33,593 nucleotides of DNA from JADFNO01 sp965369945 (GTDB lineage: Bacteria; Planctomycetota; Phycisphaerae; Phycisphaerales; SM1A02), in NCBI GenBank assembly GCA_965369945.1, contig CBDUST010000009.1, positions 1 to 33,593 of the forward strand, read 5' to 3'. Made by a program: the position numbers and the translations under genes. The notes under the pieces are model-generated. The model did not search any database. It had not been told where the DNA came from and was given only the letters and a program-made list of their open reading frames with translations. Positions within the stretch are counted from its first letter, which is position 1. Each line of letters begins with the position of its first letter. This document shows, piece by piece, positions 32,505-33,593 of this stretch.

Positions 32505-33014
32505 TCAACCAAATGCGTTTGGCAAATCAAGCGCGCGACGAATCGCAGACAGTTGACCGGTGTGTATGCCTTCATGCCAGGCGATCGAGTTCATCAGCCC
32601 GCCAAAGTTCGGTCCAAACGATTTCCAATCATCAGGCAACTCCGACATCAGCTTCGCTTCATCCATCGAGCCGAACCATTCAAGCAGCGCTTCACGCGCC
32701 TTTCCCATGCCATCGGTTACCTCATCAAGCGATGGATATTTCCCAGGGTCATCAACCGGCGTCGAGCCCATGCCGAAAAGCTCGCCCCATGATTCTTCAA
32801 GGATCGACTCGTCCTCGCCCATCGTCTTCACGAAGTACTCATCGCTGACCGCACAATGGCCAAGAATCCAAAGCGCATGATTCGTCTTAGGCACAGGCTG
32901 AAACGTCAGTTTGTCCTGTGGGATGCCGTCTGACAATTTGAACGTCCATACACGCGCCAAATCGAGCGTGGCTTTGCCAATATCAAAAACGCTGGACGTT
33001 GCGGTGGTCGTCAT
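32505..33014 (-). CDS. DinB-superfamily four-helix protein
   Basis: A 169-aa protein of the DinB/YfiT-like metal-dependent fold. The three metal-ligand His candidates are in NHALWILGHCA (about residue 52) and AWHEGIHTGQL (about 145-154), where HEGIH gives the HxxxH pattern. The family includes thiol-dependent transferases (mycothiol or bacillithiol users) and damage-inducible proteins; the substrate is unknown. The ATG at 33014 has GAGGAGC ahead. The AHSA1-like gene ends 60 bases upstream in the same direction, so the two are probably one transcript. This pairing is common in environmental bacteria, often as small detoxification or stress operons. Confidence 0.85.
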   Translation of the reverse strand: MTTTATSSVFDIGKATLDLARVWTFKLSDGIPQDKLTFQPVPKTNHALWILGHCAVSDEYFVKTMGEDESILEESWGELFGMGSTPVDDPGKYPSLDEVTDGMGKAREALLEWFGSMDEAKLMSELPDDWKSFGPNFGGLMNSIAWHEGIHTGQLSAIRRALDLPNAFG

Positions 33015-33074
33015 GATCGTTTGCTCCTCAATCGAGTCTTTCTCAAAGTAGTCTATTCAAATGGTGCCGCGTCA

Positions 33075-33572
33075 TCATACACAATTCGGAGTATCAAGCG
33101 CTGATTGCGTCACCGGCGCTCCCGCATTCCCTTCCACAAGAGCTTTCAGTTGCAACGTAAAGTCCAACCAACCCTTGAAATTCTGTTCATAGAACTTGTC
33201 CCATTGCGCGCCTTTCTTAAATGGTGAGTTGCGCACCGTCAATTTCGTGCAGCCGCCACGATCCTCAAGCAGATACTCCATGTACGTTGTCTCCGGCTCG
33301 GAAGACGTCCATTCATACACAAGACGCTGATTCGTTTCCAACACGACGATCCGGCCGGTGTCATCCGGTCCCGGCGGATCGATGAAGCGGTATGTCCCGC
33401 CCACTTTCAGCTCAGTGAGCTCGCACCGTTCCATGTAGCTCCACTTGGGAATCTCATTGGGGTCGGTAAGTTTCCGCCACACCTCCTCGGGTGTCGCGTT
33501 GATATCCACCGAAAACATGATCTCGCGGTGGGTAGATTCGACGGACATGATCTTGTTCCAGCAATAGCCCAT
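33075..33572 (-). CDS. AHSA1/SRPBCC-domain protein
   Basis: The protein (165 aa) has the helix-grip START-like fold of the AHSA1 group. An opening strand (IMFSVDINATPEEVWRKLTDPNEIPKWSY) is followed by GGTYRF, GRIVVLETNQRLVYEWTSSEPETTYMEYLLEDRGGCTKLTVRNS, and a long C-terminal helix (FKGWLDFTLQLKALVEG). These proteins bind small hydrophobic ligands or act as co-chaperone-like modules; no specific role can be read here. The first ATG of the frame is 33572, near the window edge; ATG 33548 (MSVESTHRE) fits the family start better. Neither has a good ribosome site. The upstream region is outside the window. Confidence 0.85.
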   Translation of the reverse strand: MGYCWNKIMSVESTHREIMFSVDINATPEEVWRKLTDPNEIPKWSYMERCELTELKVGGTYRFIDPPGPDDTGRIVVLETNQRLVYEWTSSEPETTYMEYLLEDRGGCTKLTVRNSPFKKGAQWDKFYEQNFKGWLDFTLQLKALVEGNAGAPVTQSALDTPNCV

Positions 33573-33593
33573 GAAACAGAATAATAATCAGGG

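Overview
The window looks like a chromosomal segment of an uncultured Planctomycetota bacterium, most likely related to Phycisphaerae. Three things suggest this. Two large secreted proteins end in paired dockerin-like calcium loops followed by 'LGAWG/LLANWG'-type tails. One membrane protein carries the CPKCWYDM zinc-ribbon signature common in that group. A Hanks-type kinase with a polytopic C-terminus lies next to TPR proteins. The lineage is inferred from these family resemblances; there is no rRNA or tRNA gene here to confirm it.

Layout. (1) 1-753, minus strand: the 5' part of a secreted, very charged coiled-coil protein that runs off the left edge. (2) 1235-3703, plus: a candidate promoter, a leader with competing hairpins, and a vanadium-haloperoxidase/PAP2-like exported protein with a C-terminal dockerin. 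(3) 3879-4436, minus: a NuoI-like ferredoxin subunit, divergent from (4) 4505-11623, plus: an ATP synthase operon in the order atpZ, atpI-like, atpB, atpE, atpF, atpH, SIMPL protein, DNA methyltransferase fused to an Mrr-like nuclease domain, atpA. The gamma, beta and epsilon genes do not follow, so the operon is split. (5) 11774-15690, plus: a 3'(2'),5'-bisphosphate nucleotidase, an SLC13-type permease with RCK/TrkA-C domains (together a possible sulfur-assimilation pair), and an endonuclease/exonuclease/phosphatase-fold membrane protein. (6) 15712-19344, minus: an FG-GAP beta-propeller protein with dockerin, a sugar-nucleotide epimerase, and a type II secretion pseudopilin-like protein. (7) 19614-21073, plus: an ECF sigma factor and its probable RskA-like anti-sigma factor. 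(8) 21107-25458, minus: an ABC-F ATPase and a membrane Ser/Thr kinase. (9) 25753-32499, plus: a secreted TPR/LamG-like protein, a membrane-anchored coiled-coil TPR protein, a second SLC13 transporter and a zinc-ribbon membrane protein. (10) 32505-33572, minus: a DinB-fold protein and an AHSA1/SRPBCC protein.

The most unusual arrangement is the ATP synthase operon. Two genes with no known role in the enzyme, one of them a candidate single-chain methylase-nuclease, sit in frame-tight spacing between the delta and alpha subunit genes. Other points of interest are the dockerin-bearing haloperoxidase, the possible attenuator-like leader in front of it, an epimerase interrupted by a low-complexity insert, and short tandem 'word' repeats in convergent spacers. 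No CRISPR array, transposase, integrase, tRNA or rRNA was seen.
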